This document shows positions 1-11,872 of a stretch of DNA of 64,000 nt, in pieces (the stretch's first letter is position 1; every line of letters begins with the position of its first letter). Made by a program: the position numbers and the translations under genes. Below the pieces are notes generated by a model. The model was not told the DNA's origin and made no database searches. It saw only the letters and a program-made list of their open reading frames with translations. This DNA is from Gnetum montanum (lineage: Eukaryota > Streptophyta > Gnetopsida > Gnetales > Gnetaceae), in contig MNCI01002086.1 in NCBI GenBank assembly GCA_015680685.1, positions 174,924 through 238,923 on the forward strand. The letters run 5' to 3'.

Positions 1-770
1 ACCCCACAACACACACCCAAATACCATCCACACCCCCTTCCAACTACATCGTCCCTACATCCTTCCCTTCAATTCCTATTTAACATGTTCCACCTAGCCA
101 TAATTATAGCAAGTCAAAGTCATGATCCTCATAGAACTGGAACTATTAATCAACTAGTGCTATTACTACTTGCAACCATCAAAACCTTGTTAGTGATATT
201 GAGAAATGAAAGTAACTCATCAAATTTGAAAGGTTATTTATCATCATGTACTACAAAAAGGAAAGATAAATTTTTTTTATTATCTTATTTTATGAATTGA
301 TGGACATATGAAAGTAATTTTGGTGCTAATTCATCATTATTTTTGAATTCTATTTGATAGGAAATGAGTTTTCATTATTCCCTAGTATAGCTCCATTATT
401 TTTGCATAAAAGAAATGGTCATGCAATAATTTAATGCTTTGTCTTTAATGCAATAAAGATTGATTACAAATTTTTCAAGCTCATTGCTCTCTCACCTTTT
501 CATCTTCTTCTAAGTTTAAATTCTTGGCAATTAAAAATTATTCTTATTAATTATCAAGTTTCTCATCTTCATTAAGCTTGCAACACATTCAGTAATTAAC
601 ATCATCATTAACTCTCCAACATCATTAGGATTTTCAATCAAGATCTACTCATTATCTCATGTTTTCATCCTTAAAAATTTTAATAGTGATTAATGTTTTA
701 ATCATATAATTTTACCAAAATTTAAATATTTAATTCTTGATAATGATCATTCAACATCAACATTGTGATT
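1..770 (+). other. Probable leader or 5' LTR remnant of copia P1
   Basis: No coding domain is seen. The stretch is AT-rich, with a poly(A)-signal-like AATAAA near 462 followed by CT-rich sequence, as in the R-U5 part of many plant LTRs, and it lies directly upstream of a copia gag remnant. I could not match it to a second LTR copy downstream of P1, nor find a convincing primer-binding site, so the assignment rests on position. The short open frame at 85-300 has no recognisable feature. Confidence 0.3.
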
Positions 771-1890
771 GGAGCTTCAATATGAGTTACAATAAGAAAA
801 TAAAAAAAATGTCCCATCATCTTTAATGGGGCTTTAGGTTTCATCTTTATGGAAAGACATAATGAAATGCCTTCTTAAGGTAAATGATATTTGGGAGGCA
901 ATTGAACCAAAAGAAACATATATCAAAATTTCTTTGAGTAAAAAAGATAGATGAAGAAGATCCATCAATCAAAGATTTGTTGGAGGAAGAAAAATGAAAG
1001 AGGAAAGACTTCCTTGCAAGAATGATCATGATTTTCAATCTATTAGAAATAATAGTAGGTAGGATACAGTCCCTAAAGATAGCTAAACAAATATAGGGTA
1101 GATTATGTTCAAACCACATTGAAAATTTAGAAAATCAACACACCAAGAAATTTCTATCTAGAATACAATTTGACAAACTTGAAATTGGAAAAAAAAGAAG
1201 ATACTGAATATTTTTTTTACAAGACTATATGAATTTATTAAGAATATTGATAAATTTTGATGTAGCTTCTCTCAATACTAAAAGGTAAAAAAGATTTTGG
1301 CAACACTATATAATGACCAAAGGTATTAAAATATGATAATGAAGTTGCTTTAAAACAAAGAATTCAAATGATTTACAGTCCATAATTTGGTCTTACAAAT
1401 GAAAAATATAAGTCTATATAATGACCAAATTATATATTAAATGAAAAATATAAGTCTAGATAATTTGATTTACAGTCCATAACTTTGAAAAATATAAGTC
1501 TAGATAATATTAAGAAAGATGAAGTATTTTTCTCCTAGTCAAGGAAGAGGAAGACTCAAAAAAGGCAAAGGAAGATCTAACAAAACCAAATTTTAAGACC
1601 CTTATTTTCAAAACAATCAAGACATAACATATACTTCAATAAGAGACACATGGGGAAGAAGCTTCACAAGAGGAAGATGAAATAATAAAGGATAGAGAAA
1701 TTAAATCTTATAATGCCATTCCAACATGAAAATTTTGTAAGAAAAGAGTATATAATATAGAAACTTATTAGACCAAAATTAGCTTTGATGCACTACAAGT
1801 TTAGAACAAGAATTAAGAGCTAGCTTCAATTTCAGCTCCAACACAAAAAGACAATTAAGGTAACTATAAAGATTTTAATTCAAGTAAATT
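771..1890 (+). pseudogene. Copia P1 gag remnant
   Basis: Conceptual translation of the plus strand, over several frames, gives copia Gag (UBN2-type) fragments: a 'LNG..Y..WK' type opening near 800-880, then IWEAIEPKETY-like sequence near 888-925 and a lysine-rich helical part to about 1500, followed by a basic stretch. Stops and frameshifts are frequent. It leads directly into a copia protease start at about 1905, which fixes the order gag-PR. Family knowledge: copia Gag forms the virus-like particle. This copy cannot encode a full protein. No clear CCHC knuckle was found. Confidence 0.5.
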
Positions 1891-1988
1891 AATTGAAAAA
1901 ATTTCATTGATTTTAGATAGTAATTTTTCAAATCACATGACTTCACATAAATCCTACCTTCTAATGAAGCATATAGTAAAAATTTGTA
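1891..1988 (+). pseudogene. Copia P1 protease, N-terminal piece, cut by element A
   Basis: Residues LILDSNFSNHMTSHKSYL are read at about 1908-1960. This matches the copia protease start W-I-(L/V)-D-S-G-(C/A)-S-x-H-M, with the catalytic Asp present but the usual Gly after Ser replaced by Asn. The reading stops at 1988, where element A's 5' LTR begins. The rest of P1 resumes after 26130. The minus-strand copia M1 has a clean version of the same motif (45030-45070), so P1 and M1 are probably related families. Confidence 0.7.
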
Positions 1989-3129
1989 TATCAATTGTAA
2001 GCCCTAGATATTAGAAGTATTTCTTGAGCCTTGTGTTTATAGTCTAAGTGTATCTAGTAGAGGTTATTGATTTTTTGAGATGCATCCTTACCCCCTATGC
2101 CATACTCTAAGGTTGCATGCATAATTCCAAGCTCTTTAGGATGATTTCAACTTCATTCAATTTTCTTGAGATCTTTTCAACATGCTCCCTTGGGTTTTCG
2201 CTTACATCTAGGATTGAGAAAGTAAAGTGTGGTTTTGATTGCGGGAGGGGGATGTGTTGAATACCTTGCATTGATAAGCCTTTGTTGATGCCTAGGCACT
2301 AATGAATCCTTTTCATATCCACATGAAAATTATAAATACCTAAGGTAAGTTCTTTCAACCAACTAATCCATACTTAGATATTTCTTGGAGCTTTTGGTGT
2401 CTAGTTGTGTGAAAAGCTTTTCCTCCCTTGGAAAAGTTGATTTTTTTCTCTATTTTCTGTGTATGTTTTGAGTCAATTTTTGACAAGAAAAGCTAGACTC
2501 TATTAGAGTGCTACCATGCTTATGTAGTTGGGAACCATAGTATTTGCACAATGAATAAAGCTTATGTTTTTCCTTCATTTGTACCTTTGATGCCTTAAAC
2601 ATTAAAATACTAAAAAAATTCATAAAAAATTAAAACCATAAAAATATTTATTTAATTCTTATTTTCATAAGTTGCAATGATTCAACCTTACATATAAAGG
2701 TCATGATTGTACAACATGGTATTGGGCCATCGAGATTGTAAGTAAGAGCCACTCTAACTACATTTCATGTGTGGTGTTGTACTCATTTATTAAGAAATTG
2801 TGATACATGAGTGTGTGAGAGCATTTCACTTATCTCCAAGAGGGATTGCAATGCATATGTATTTATTATTGTTTTCTTATTTATAATTATAAAATTGGTA
2901 AAAATTTATAAAATATAAAATCATAAGTATTTTCTTATTTTTCCCACTAGAGTAACATGGGTTTGAATTGTATTATATGTATTGTAATATATTTTATATT
3001 TCTTAAATGCAATGACATACACAAGTGTTTTTGGCATCCACTGAACATTGTCTTTGAAGCTTATGACTGAATTACACTACAATTCGAATAATATATCCCT
3101 TTGGTCTAAAACTGGTGGGACCTTTATCA
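1989..3129 (+). repeat. 5' LTR of element A
   Basis: This segment is repeated at 10839-11003 and 25524-26130. Matches include GCCCTAGAT near the start, AAGGTTGCATGCATAATTCC (2111 and 10929), TTAGAGTGCTACCATGCT (2504 and 25535) and AAGGTCATGATTGTA near 2697 and 25747. The right copy starts TGTCAATTG; here the first bases read TATCAATTG, so the TG terminus is mutated. The end ..TATCA abuts a primer-binding-site remnant. A TATAAATAC box lies at 2331-2339. Confidence 0.82.
2331..2339 (+). promoter_or_regulatory. TATA box in LTR of element A
   Basis: TATAAATAC about 340 bp into the LTR, in the element's sense direction. By analogy with plant LTR promoters it would set the U3/R boundary a few dozen bases downstream. 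The matching part of the 3' LTR is missing because of the G1-associated deletion, so it cannot be cross-checked. Confidence 0.5.
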
Positions 3130-3149
3130 TTGGTGTTGTTGCCAAAAAA
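3130..3149 (+). other. Primer-binding site remnant (tRNA-Asp type) of element A
   Basis: Immediately after the 5' LTR the sequence reads TTGGTGTTGTTGCCAAAAAA. This aligns with the usual Athila/Tat site TTGGCGCCGTTGCCGGGGA, with differences mainly C-to-T at CpG and G-to-A, as expected from decay of methylated DNA. It fixes the 5' LTR end and the plus orientation. Confidence 0.7.
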
Positions 3150-4860
3150 TGCATTTATGAATTGCATAAAATACTTGAAAAATATTAATTTTAATAATTA
3201 TTCAACCCATTGTGTGTGTTTCTTAGTATTTTGCATAGGTTTTGACCACATGCGAGATGGTAGATGATGAACAGAGCTCACTAAAGACCTCAACGAGGGT
3301 GCCAAATGACAAAAGGCTTTTGTTACATTTGAACATTTTGATAATGCTACTTTACCATCATTTATCTTCAATTATTATCAAGATAAGTAGGGGAGGTAGC
3401 ATGACATTCATGGACGTTTTGTAAAGGAATTAGTCATGGCTACAATATCATATCTCAAGAAGCCCCTGATCAACCTTGGGCTATAAGAATTCCATGCATT
3501 CTATGTAGCTTTGAAGCTAGAATTTAGTGATTTTGAGCCCCATTTGAGGTAAGAGCTTCAAGCTTAGACATTTAAGAAGGAGTTCTATCATGGCTTTTCA
3601 TTTGACCACTGAGATGAACAGGATGAAAAAGTAGACATTAAGGAAAACCAATCAATCTACCATGAAGGCCCATGGCTAGGGGCTATCAATCCCAATGCAA
3701 TCCAAACTTATGTGGGTGATCTCTTTCCTGGGCTTTAGGATCTTCATTTGTCAGGATCATTTGGTAATGATAATTCTCCCTTGTTTGACTAGGGTGATTA
3801 TCATGAACCTAATAAAGCTATTTACATTCCACAAGAGCATGTTCATGAGAACAGGATCAAATGCATCAACATGGTTAATGTTCCATTATATAGAGGGTAT
3901 ACTCATAATGATCCCCAACTCTATGTAGGTATTTGATAATGCTTTTTATTTGTTAGGGATGTCATTGGAAAAAGTTACTGTTGTTCCCCCACGCTTTGAT
4001 CAAGCAAGTAGGAACATGGTACAAATCCTTGCCACCTAAGTCAATTCAAGCATGGGCAAAAATGTTTAAAATATTCTACACTAAATTCCAAAGCTATGCC
4101 CACATTTTTGGCATCTAGAAGGAAATGGATAGATGAAGGCAAGAATCTTGTGAATCACTAGACATTACCATGGATAGGTACCTCAAGGTAATCAATTGTT
4201 ATCTAAACCATGGCTTCAACCAAAGAGAGTAGCTCATATATATCATGGAAGGCCTACGTCAGGAGACAAGGGAGCAAGTAGATATGTACAAAGTGGACAT
4301 AGTACACAAAAAGTTTATGGCTTAAATCAAAGCACTCCTTGATACTATTTCTAGAATGGAAGGTAAATGGGGAAAATCACAGTCTTAAAAAGAGTATAAT
4401 GGAGATTCCATATGTGAAAAAAAAGATCAAAATCATTGAAGGTTCCACCAAATCTCCTATTGCTATTGAAGCCTTGGTGAGGGATCAAGTTCAAACTCAT
4501 AAAGCCTTGATAGACTTGACTGATTGGATGGGCCAAGTTTAGGATGCAATGGATGAGAAAATAATGACCACTCTCAAAGACATTGAAGGTAGAGTGGTTA
4601 AAGTGGTGACAAAAATAGTTGTACCACATGAGTGTAAAAAGAAGTATGAAGGCAAGGGTAAGGAAAAGCTCTCTTTTTTCAAGGGTACAAGAGAAGATTT
4701 AGATGAGTCTTTCTCATCCTTTAGTGATGATGATCCTTATAAGTATTATGTGGATCCTCATGACTCACAGTGCTACCTAGTCATGGTCCACAAAATTGGT
4801 AACATGGAAAGAGTTGGAATGCCCTTGAATCCTAAGTTCGTTAGGAGGTAAACAAGGAGG
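3150..4860 (+). pseudogene. Element A gag remnant
   Basis: Plus-strand frames between the primer site and 4860 give long hydrophilic stretches with no pol motif, in the position of gag. Near 4060-4330 a frame reads as a helical gag-like segment (FTKFQSYAHIFGI, then MEGLRQETREQVDMYK), resembling the Retrotrans_gag core and the region after it. From 4339 to 4848 there are two open frames of 67 and 100 codons, the second rich in Lys, Glu and Asp (KKKYEGKGKEKL near its start). Several stops break it. The assignment is by position plus weak similarity; no CCHC knuckle is visible. Confidence 0.45.
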
Positions 4861-5099
4861 ACTTCCTTCTATGATCAAGGATACTATCCTAGAGGTGTGT
4901 ACCTACAAACCATGCAATAGTATGAGTAATGATGAACTCCAAATCCTTTGTGCTACCTCATGAAATTTTCCAATGTAATAATAGATGCTATTTCCTCCAA
5001 ACCATTACTCTCCAGGTGTTCAGGTAGGTACTTATTCCCCTTAACAATACTAAACTATGTTAATTAATCCTACATTGCAAGCTTCGTATCATCAATAAT

Positions 5100-5960
5100 A
5101 GTTTATGTTACCTAATCCCATGTAAGGTGGGACCCCTAGTCAATTGTAACCAAGGTAATTCAAATCTTATGATGTTGCCTACTATACTGATCTTACTTTC
5201 ACTTATGCTATTAGGCAATATTACCAGGCTCTTATTGATTTTGTTGTGGATGGAAATTTGAGACCCATGATAGCAATTTTTCATAAGTGCAGATTTGAGT
5301 GTCATGAGGTTGGGTCTACTCCATTCTATTCCTCATGTGGAGAGGATAATTCTTCTACAAAAATAAGGATCCAAATCCAAGTGGTCCCCATACCATTCCT
5401 TGAACATTATCAAAGTAATAAATCCACTTCAGAAAAGAGCTCTTCAACTATATCTAGCTATTTAGATGTGATGACCCTTGATGGTAGCAATGTCATAATA
5501 GTTACAATATCTAAGGTGTTCATGTGGGTAGTAAAAGAAGGTCATTTTTCTGAAAAGAAGATAGATTCCAGTAGTTCCATGGTGAAGATTCAAATTCGTG
5601 AGAAAGGTCATTGCTTATCTTTTTGTGACTCTAGTTCAAGAGTTTGTGTTATCTCATTGCAACAATACCTCAATTGGGGGCTTCCCTTTCTCAAGAGTGC
5701 TAACATCAAGTTGGAGCTGGCAAACTAATCATACACATACCCTATGGAATAGGTGGATGATGTTATGACCACTTTGGTGGGATGATCATACCCCGCTAAA
5801 TTCTTAGAGATCAAACCAAAGAATAAGGTCAAAGGCAACTTCCTTATCATCATGGGAAGAGCTTGGCTACGTACCATTAATTTCAAGTTAGTTTTCCAAT
5901 GTCTTCACCTTGAAATTATCAAGAAAGATGCAATTGAGAAGAAACATTACAAGCCTTGAA
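5100..5960 (+). pseudogene. Element A PR-region remnant
   Basis: After a spacer with an open frame at 5246-5728, a plus-strand frame near 5835-5885 reads KGNFLIIMGRAWL, corresponding to the retropepsin C-terminal I-(I/L)-x-G-R-x-(F/W)-L motif of Ty3/gypsy proteases. Just before it, KLELAN (5709-5727) and the following lines resemble the Athila/Tat stretch before 'GLVEDVLVKV' (compare SLELAN in G1 at 17277-17300). No intact DSGA or DLGS active-site motif was found, so the catalytic part is decayed or deleted. It precedes the truncated RT region. Confidence 0.5.
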
Positions 5961-6067
5961 TGAATTTTGTATGGAAAATTATTTCAAGAAGTCTTGGATT
6001 AGCTCGAAGCTATTTCATGCTATTTTTGCTAGATGAATTTGAAGCTAAATTGGAAGAAGAGCCAACT

Positions 6068-6780
6068 AATTATGACTAAGGGCATCGTTCTTGGTCATAA
6101 ATTTTTATAGAAGAGGATGGAAGTCAATCCTAATAAGATCCACACCATTAAGAAGATGAAATAAATATCTATGATAGTTAAGGAGGTGTGATCATTTTTT
6201 GACTACACTAGTTATTATTGTCATTTCATTAAAGATTATTCTAGAATACCTAAACTCTTATTTGAGTTCACAAAGAAAGATTTTCCATTCTTATGGAACA
6301 AGGAATGCGAAAATGCCTTTCTATGTCTAAAGAAAATACTAATACAAACTTCCATATTATAGAGTTCTAATTGATCTTAACCATTTCACATAATAATGAA
6401 TGATTTCAATTTTGCATTAGGCATTTTCCTAATGTAGTTTGATGAGAAGAAGAGGCCCTACTACATCCATTGTACTAGTCAAAGCATTATGGGACCTCAA
6501 CTAAACTACATCATCATAGAAAAAAATTGATAGCCATCATTTTTAAACCAAAAATTTAGGCATTATGTTCTAGGGTAAAATATTTTAGTTCATACAAATC
6601 ATAGCACCTTTTGGTTCCTCATGAACAAACTAGATGCCAATCCTTGTGTGATCTAATGGTTGTTTCTCTCACAAGAATTTGATCTTTACATGATTGATCA
6701 CAAGGAAGCTAAAAACATGATGGTAGCTCATCTATCATGGTTACGAATTGGCAACAAGGGAGAAGGTGTGCTTCTTAATG
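6068..6780 (+). pseudogene. Element A RT C-terminal part and RNase H remnant
   Basis: A plus-strand frame from about 6079 reads GIVLGHKFL, then MEVNPNKIHTIKK, SFFDYTSYYCHFIKDYSRI and KDFPFLWNKECENAFLCLK. These are the canonical end of Ty3/gypsy RT and the connection domain. RNase H follows: FALGIFL near 6410, KRPYYIHCTSQSIMG (about 6450-6495), EKN and KFRHYVLG near 6555. The RT fingers and palm, including the xMDD motif, are absent; the RT tail follows the PR-RT linker directly at about 6060-6080. Stops are frequent. Confidence 0.75.
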
Positions 6781-7740
6781 ACTTTCAAGATAATCACATT
6801 TGTAAGTTAATTTTTAACTTGAAGAGTTGATGTGAATGCCCAAGGTTTGTAGATATTCTTAATTAATTGATGGCCTAGAAGCTTCCTCCTATGTGGGAAA
6901 AATACAAGATCCAATGATTTGTAAACTTTCTTTAAAATAATATACTCCATAGTTATGACATCTCTTGAATCTTGATATTTGATAATAGTACATATTTTAC
7001 TGGTAAGGTTTTTAAGAATTTATTAGAATCTTGTGGAGTTAATTATAAGTTAACTTCCCCTTAAGATTTATTAGCCAATGCCTTGGTGAAATTTACCAAC
7101 CATGAAATTGTTAAAATTCTTAGAAAGATGGTTAGTAAGTATAGAAGATATTGGGTCAATAAGCTTAATAATGCTCCTTGGGCCTATTGAATGGGAAGGA
7201 AAAATCCCATGGATTTCATGCCATTTAAGTTGGTCTAAGAAAACATTCCACACCTACCTATTATTATTGAAATGAGAACCTTGTTTAGTGTTACAAATTT
7301 TTATATGACCTTAGATTCTACTAAAAAAGAGAGGGTGATTAACCTTAATGTTCTTGATAAGAACAAAAAATTTTCCTTGATGTGAAATAAATTAGAACAT
7401 TCTTACACCAAGGATTGCCATGATGTTCAAACTTAAGGGTTTGATTTCTAACCTAGTGATAATATCATCTATTTTAATCCACTATGCTTGGTCCATTTGG
7501 GTAAATTCCAATTTCAATGGGAAGCACCATGCACCATACATCATACATACTAGGTAGTAGTTTAGCACAACATACATCTATCATCTTGATAAGCTAGATA
7601 AAATTTTCTTGGTTAACAAGAAACATATGAATCACTATAGAGAGTATTTTTCCCTTGTGAAAGTGCCTAATAATCAATCTCATGTTTTGCACTCAAAGGT
7701 CTATCAAGTGATAGAAATCAATTAGTTGTGGGGGAGAATC
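6781..7740 (+). pseudogene. Element A integrase remnant
   Basis: Plus-strand reading gives KLPPMWEKYKI near 6880, then jumps to LIFDNSTYFTGKVFKNLLES (about 6970-7035), equal to the family's 'ISDNGTHF.. F..LL' around the second catalytic Asp (SDNG read as FDNS). LTSP, LANALVKFTNHEIVKILRKM (7070-7130) with the catalytic Glu, and VNKLNNAPWAY follow. The HHCC zinc-binding module and the first catalytic Asp region are missing between about 6890 and 6910, an internal deletion. The C-terminal part continues to about 7730. No function is expected. Confidence 0.7.
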
Positions 7741-10700
7741 CTTCATGACATGTTGAGGGTTTCATTCTTTTCTACCATTTTGCTTGTGTACCTTAATAAA
7801 ATTAATGTGTTTAGTTAGTAATTTTCATATTTTTGAGCATGATGATCAATCATTCATAATCGTTTTCTTTTTCTTAAGTGTGTTTGTGTGCATGTAGGGA
7901 AACCCAATTAACATGCTTTGTGAATGCTCACCTAATAGGCCAATGGTGGATGGGTGAGTTATAGATGCAATGTTGATGTAAGAGTGGCAAATGGATTTAA
8001 AGAAAAGCCTTGGTTAATGGATCATACATAAAAAAATTTACCTTTCCATTTTCTTCCATCCATCACTCATGAACCAAGCTTAGATTTAGCAGGGAGCTAG
8101 AACTCATAGTGTGAGCTGTTAAAGCTAATGCTATTGGAATTGTAGGTAGGTGGTGGCTCTAAACCTTAGGATATGAGCTCTAGAATCTTGGAAGAGTGCT
8201 TGTTCAATGTAAGGAAATGGTATGTCATCAATGGTCATTGTGATCCTTGAATGGGTCTAATTGGTGTGATTAGAATGAGGTGTACATGTTTCCTTACTTG
8301 GCCATCTTAATCAGAAGAGGTTTGCGATCTCTTGGACTTATGTGTGCCATGTGATGGAAGATGGATTCTCATATCCATGCATGTCAAAGACTCCAAGTAG
8401 TAACCTAGAATTCTAGTCATCCCCATAATTGTCACACATCATCAAAAACCATCTTCTTACAAAACGAAAAATAAAATTTGAAAAATGATTAATGATTGAA
8501 ATGAAATGAAAAAAATAGAAAAAGAAAGATGAAAAATATGGAAGGATAAAAGATGATAGAATGATAATAATGAAAATAAGAGATGATGGGAAGAGTAATG
8601 TAACTCCATGTTATTGGTCCCTACAAATTAGTATTTTTACCATCCTAGAACAATTTTATGATTGCTCCATCTAAACTAAAGTAAGTGATTGAAAAAATAC
8701 TCATGTAAGCCTCTTTCATATTCAACCCATTATTTGGATTACCTAAAATCCAATGTAATAGTCCAAGAAAATATCCTACTCCATCCCAACTCATGGCCAT
8801 GAAGGCCTAGAAGTCTCTCCCTTAGTGAAATTTGGTAACATCAATTACTTCTTTTACCCAATTCCTAAATCTATCTTCTTTCAGGAGTCAAAAGTCATAA
8901 TTACTAATCCCAAATCATGGTCTTGTTTATCATCTCTTGGTCATGATCTTATATGTTTTATTGGGATTAGGATTGGTTAGCAAAACCATAGGGATTAATG
9001 AGAGGGTTCTAGTAAACCAAAATTTGGGGATCCTATTGTGCATACGTGAATGGATGAAGGAAAACCAAACTAGGATCTTAACTTTTGGATGTGTTGTGAT
9101 ATGTTGTCATAGTGTGATTTCAAAAATGGTTAGACCATGACATAATCAAGAATATATGAAGCTAGTAGTGGTAGGTGTAATCTTGAACTTAAAAGGGGAA
9201 CTTAGAGATTTATCCATATTGGGTGAATGAGTAATAGTGAAGGGATGTGGTGGTATATTTCTCATGGTATGTAGGATAGGCTCACGTGATTCATGATTTA
9301 ATTGAATGATTAATTGGGGATCTAGTTATATTTCACTCTCACCATCTCTCTCTTATCCATCATGTATTCTCCATTTCTTTCATTCCATTTCTTGTCCATT
9401 TTGGTGTGGTAGGAAGTTGCTTAGGTGATATGAAACTAGTAGTGGTAGGTGTACTCTTGAACTTAAAAAGGCAAGTTGGAGATTTATCCATATTGGGTGA
9501 ATGAGTAATGGAAAAGGGATGTAGTAGTGGATTTCTTGTGGTATGTAGGATAGGATCACATGCTCCATGAGTTAATTGAATGGTTAGTTGGGGATTTGGT
9601 GATATTTCACTTTCACTGTCTCTGTCTTATTCATAATGTATTCTCCATTCCTTTCATTCCATTTCTTGTCCATTATTGTGTATAGTAGAAATTTGATTAG
9701 GTGAAGTAGAGGATGCGATTTTACCATTCAAGAAAATAGACTTGTGTTTGATGCTAATGTCTCACTGGTTGTTGGGAATCCATGGGTGTTCTATTAATAG
9801 GTTTCACAAGGGCAAGAAAGGTAGGAGCCTACTATGCAGAGAACCAACTTGTAAATTCTTAATGGTGTGACATTGTGAGTGAGTAAGCTCAAGCTTAACT
9901 CATAGGATGGTAATAATTTCATGGCATAAGGTACTCTATTGGCCTCCTACATGTGTGTGGTTGTAACTCAATGAGCTTAATGGTTTGAACAGGACTATCT
10001 TCTTTCACTTTTTCTTTCAAACTACATGTTTGATTATCTCACTTTGCTTAGGTGTTAGTGTCATAATTTTTAGAGCCTTTTTCATTTGTTGTTTTCCATG
10101 TCCATATCTATAATCATTGTTCTCATGTTCTTTGGTGCATGCCATTAGTTAATGCTATTCAAGACTAATTTTTTTTAACTTAGTTGTGGAGGAGAGACAC
10201 CAATGAGTATGTATTTTTTGGTCCTATCTTATTCATCATACTTATGTATGTATTTGACATTAGGATGTGAGTTTGTTCTTCATGTTTTCTTTAGGAATTA
10301 TATTTATTGTTGTTTTCATGCACAATTTTTTCAATTTTGGTTTAATGCCTAAGGATTTCATATGATTTTTATCATAATTGGAATCCAACATGTTTTGGTA
10401 GGTGCACTTCTTAGGCTCATGAATATGACATCATTTAGCTCCACTTGAAGAACACTTGCTTGATCCAAAACCTGAAGGCCTTATTTGAAGGAAGATTTGG
10501 AGGTAAATGTGATCACATTCTACAACTACAAGTATGTAACATGTACAAAAACTGGTGGATGAATAGGATATTTTGAATATCATTCATCATACCTAAGACA
10601 TCTTTAGTTTCACAAACATGCTAGGGGATTCTTCTTGCTAGCCATTGTCCCTTGGTTCCTCTTCTCTTGATGTGGCAATGTTGTAATGTATCTTGTGTCA

Positions 10701-10838
10701 AAATAATTGTACACTTTTATTCCTTTGCATTGACCTTGTTATGTGCCTAGTCCTAGTCTTTATGTCTTGGGTATTAAAGCTACGGGATTGGATTTATCCA
10801 ATCATTGGAAAATGTTGAAGTATCTAGTGGCAATTTTA
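7741..10838 (+). other. Non-coding 3' region of element A
   Basis: About 3.1 kb between the INT remnant and the 3' LTR with no recognisable protein. It holds a 274-bp tandem duplication (9156-9704) and an AG-rich, AT-poor run near 8455-8600 (repeated GAAA and GATGA words). Short open frames at 8937, 9380 (minus) and 10743 show no known motif. A clear polypurine tract before 10839 was not found; GGAAAATGTTGAAG at 10807-10820 is the best candidate but lies 18 bp away. Confidence 0.6.
9156..9704 (+). repeat. Tandem duplication, two 274-bp units
   Basis: Unit 1 is 9156-9429 and unit 2 is 9430-9704. Both run in the same order: AGTAGTGGTAGGTGTA, GATTTATCCATATTGGGTGA, ATGAGTAAT, GGTATGTAGGATAGG, TATTTCACT and CATTCCATTTCTTGTCCATT. 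They differ by scattered substitutions, so the duplication is old. It is not coding. Confidence 0.88.
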
Positions 10839-11003
10839 TGTCAATTGTATGCCCTAGATCTAGGAACTATGTATGGTACAAGTTATTGGTTTTCCAAGAT
10901 GCATCCTTATAACCTAGGTAATACTTTAAGGTTGCATGCATAATTCCAAGCTCTTTAGAACAATTTTTGCTTCATTTAGATGTCTTAAGATCTTTTCGGT
11001 AGG
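10839..11003 (+). repeat. 3' LTR of element A, left segment
   Basis: Matches 1989 to about 2183 of the 5' LTR and begins TGTCAATTGTATGCCC. It is cut at 11003 by G1's 3' LTR starting TGATGAGTGG at 11004. The LTR resumes after G1 at about 25524, but the part equivalent to about 2184-2494 is missing. Confidence 0.8.
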
Positions 11004-11715
11004 TGATGAGTGGCAAGGTACCCCTATGCTCAACCATACGAATACGAGCGTTTCATGCATGATCTAGTTGAATTCCAAGGACTAAGTGCTTATGCACCCT
11101 TGTGGAACAAGGGTGGGTTGGTTGATCGTTGTCTTCCCAAGCTTACCTATATGTCATGATTGTATGGTTAAGTAATCTTGAGGCATATGATTTTTATAGC
11201 TTTTATGTTTTCATGTCCTATGCTAATAAGGAAGAAGAGAGATAACTAAGTGACTACTTTATCTTAACTACTCATTAACTAAGTTCTAACTAATCCTAAC
11301 ACCAACATCCATTCTCACTTGTCATACACATTTTGAACCATGCAACACTACTGGGATTACCAAGTGTTACACGCGTGCTTGAAATGATCATACTAAGTGT
11401 AACTTAATGATTTTCTTAATTGATCAAAATGAATTGCTATGCTAAAAACATAAATGTAAAGTGCATAAAATAAAATAAAATAAAGGAAATGCGTAAGAAA
11501 ACAAATCTCAAGTGTTGCAAGGATGAATCAAAGAGCTTGTCTTTATTGCTATACACAAGGTATGCTCAGGTACACAATGCTCAAATAAAGATCCATCCAC
11601 ACTAAGACCTCTTGCTGTGGGCACTTGGAAAATACTCTAACTTTCAAACAGACTACAAGAATTTTGCTACTTGACTACTAAAAGAATTCCTTCCCCAATT
11701 GTACACCTAGGAACT

Positions 11716-11726
11716 GTATTTATAGG
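11716..11726 (-). promoter_or_regulatory. TATA box in LTR of G1
   Basis: GTATTTATAGG on the plus strand is CCTATAAATAC on the minus strand, in the element's sense. The same box occurs in the other LTR at about 25409-25419, and ATATTTATAG occurs in G2's LTR near 46785, so it is conserved across the family. Confidence 0.6.
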
Positions 11727-11739
11727 CTTGGGAGCAACT

Positions 11740-11865
11740 ACTCTAATAATTAGAGTAACCACTCTAATAATTAGAATAAAATGCTAGAGTAACTTCTCTA
11801 ATAATTAGAATAAACCACTAGAGTAACTACTCTAATAATTAGAATAAACCACTAGAGTAACCTCT
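11740..11865. repeat. Palindromic tandem repeats in U3 of G1's LTR
   Basis: Four to five copies of CTCTAATAATTAGA with spacers such as ATAAACCACTAGAGTAAC. The first, ACTCTAATAATTAGAGT at 11740-11756, is a perfect inverted repeat around one base. A shorter version recurs at 25434-25510 in the 5' LTR. Its position between the element's 5' end and the TATA box is that of U3 enhancer repeats. Confidence 0.8.
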
Positions 11866-11872
11866 CTCATCA

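Larger units (their letters stand above)
11004..11872 (-). repeat. 3' LTR of G1
   Basis: 869 bp with inverted ends TGATGAG and CTCATCA, as read on the plus strand. It matches 23815-24528 plus 25354 to about 25510. Shared landmarks are AAGGTACCCCTATGCTCAAC, GGACTAAGTGCTTATGCACC, GATTGTATGGTTAAGTAA and TTCCTTCCCCAATTGT. The plus-strand right end (minus-strand U3 start) carries a cluster of hairpin-forming repeats. Confidence 0.9.
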
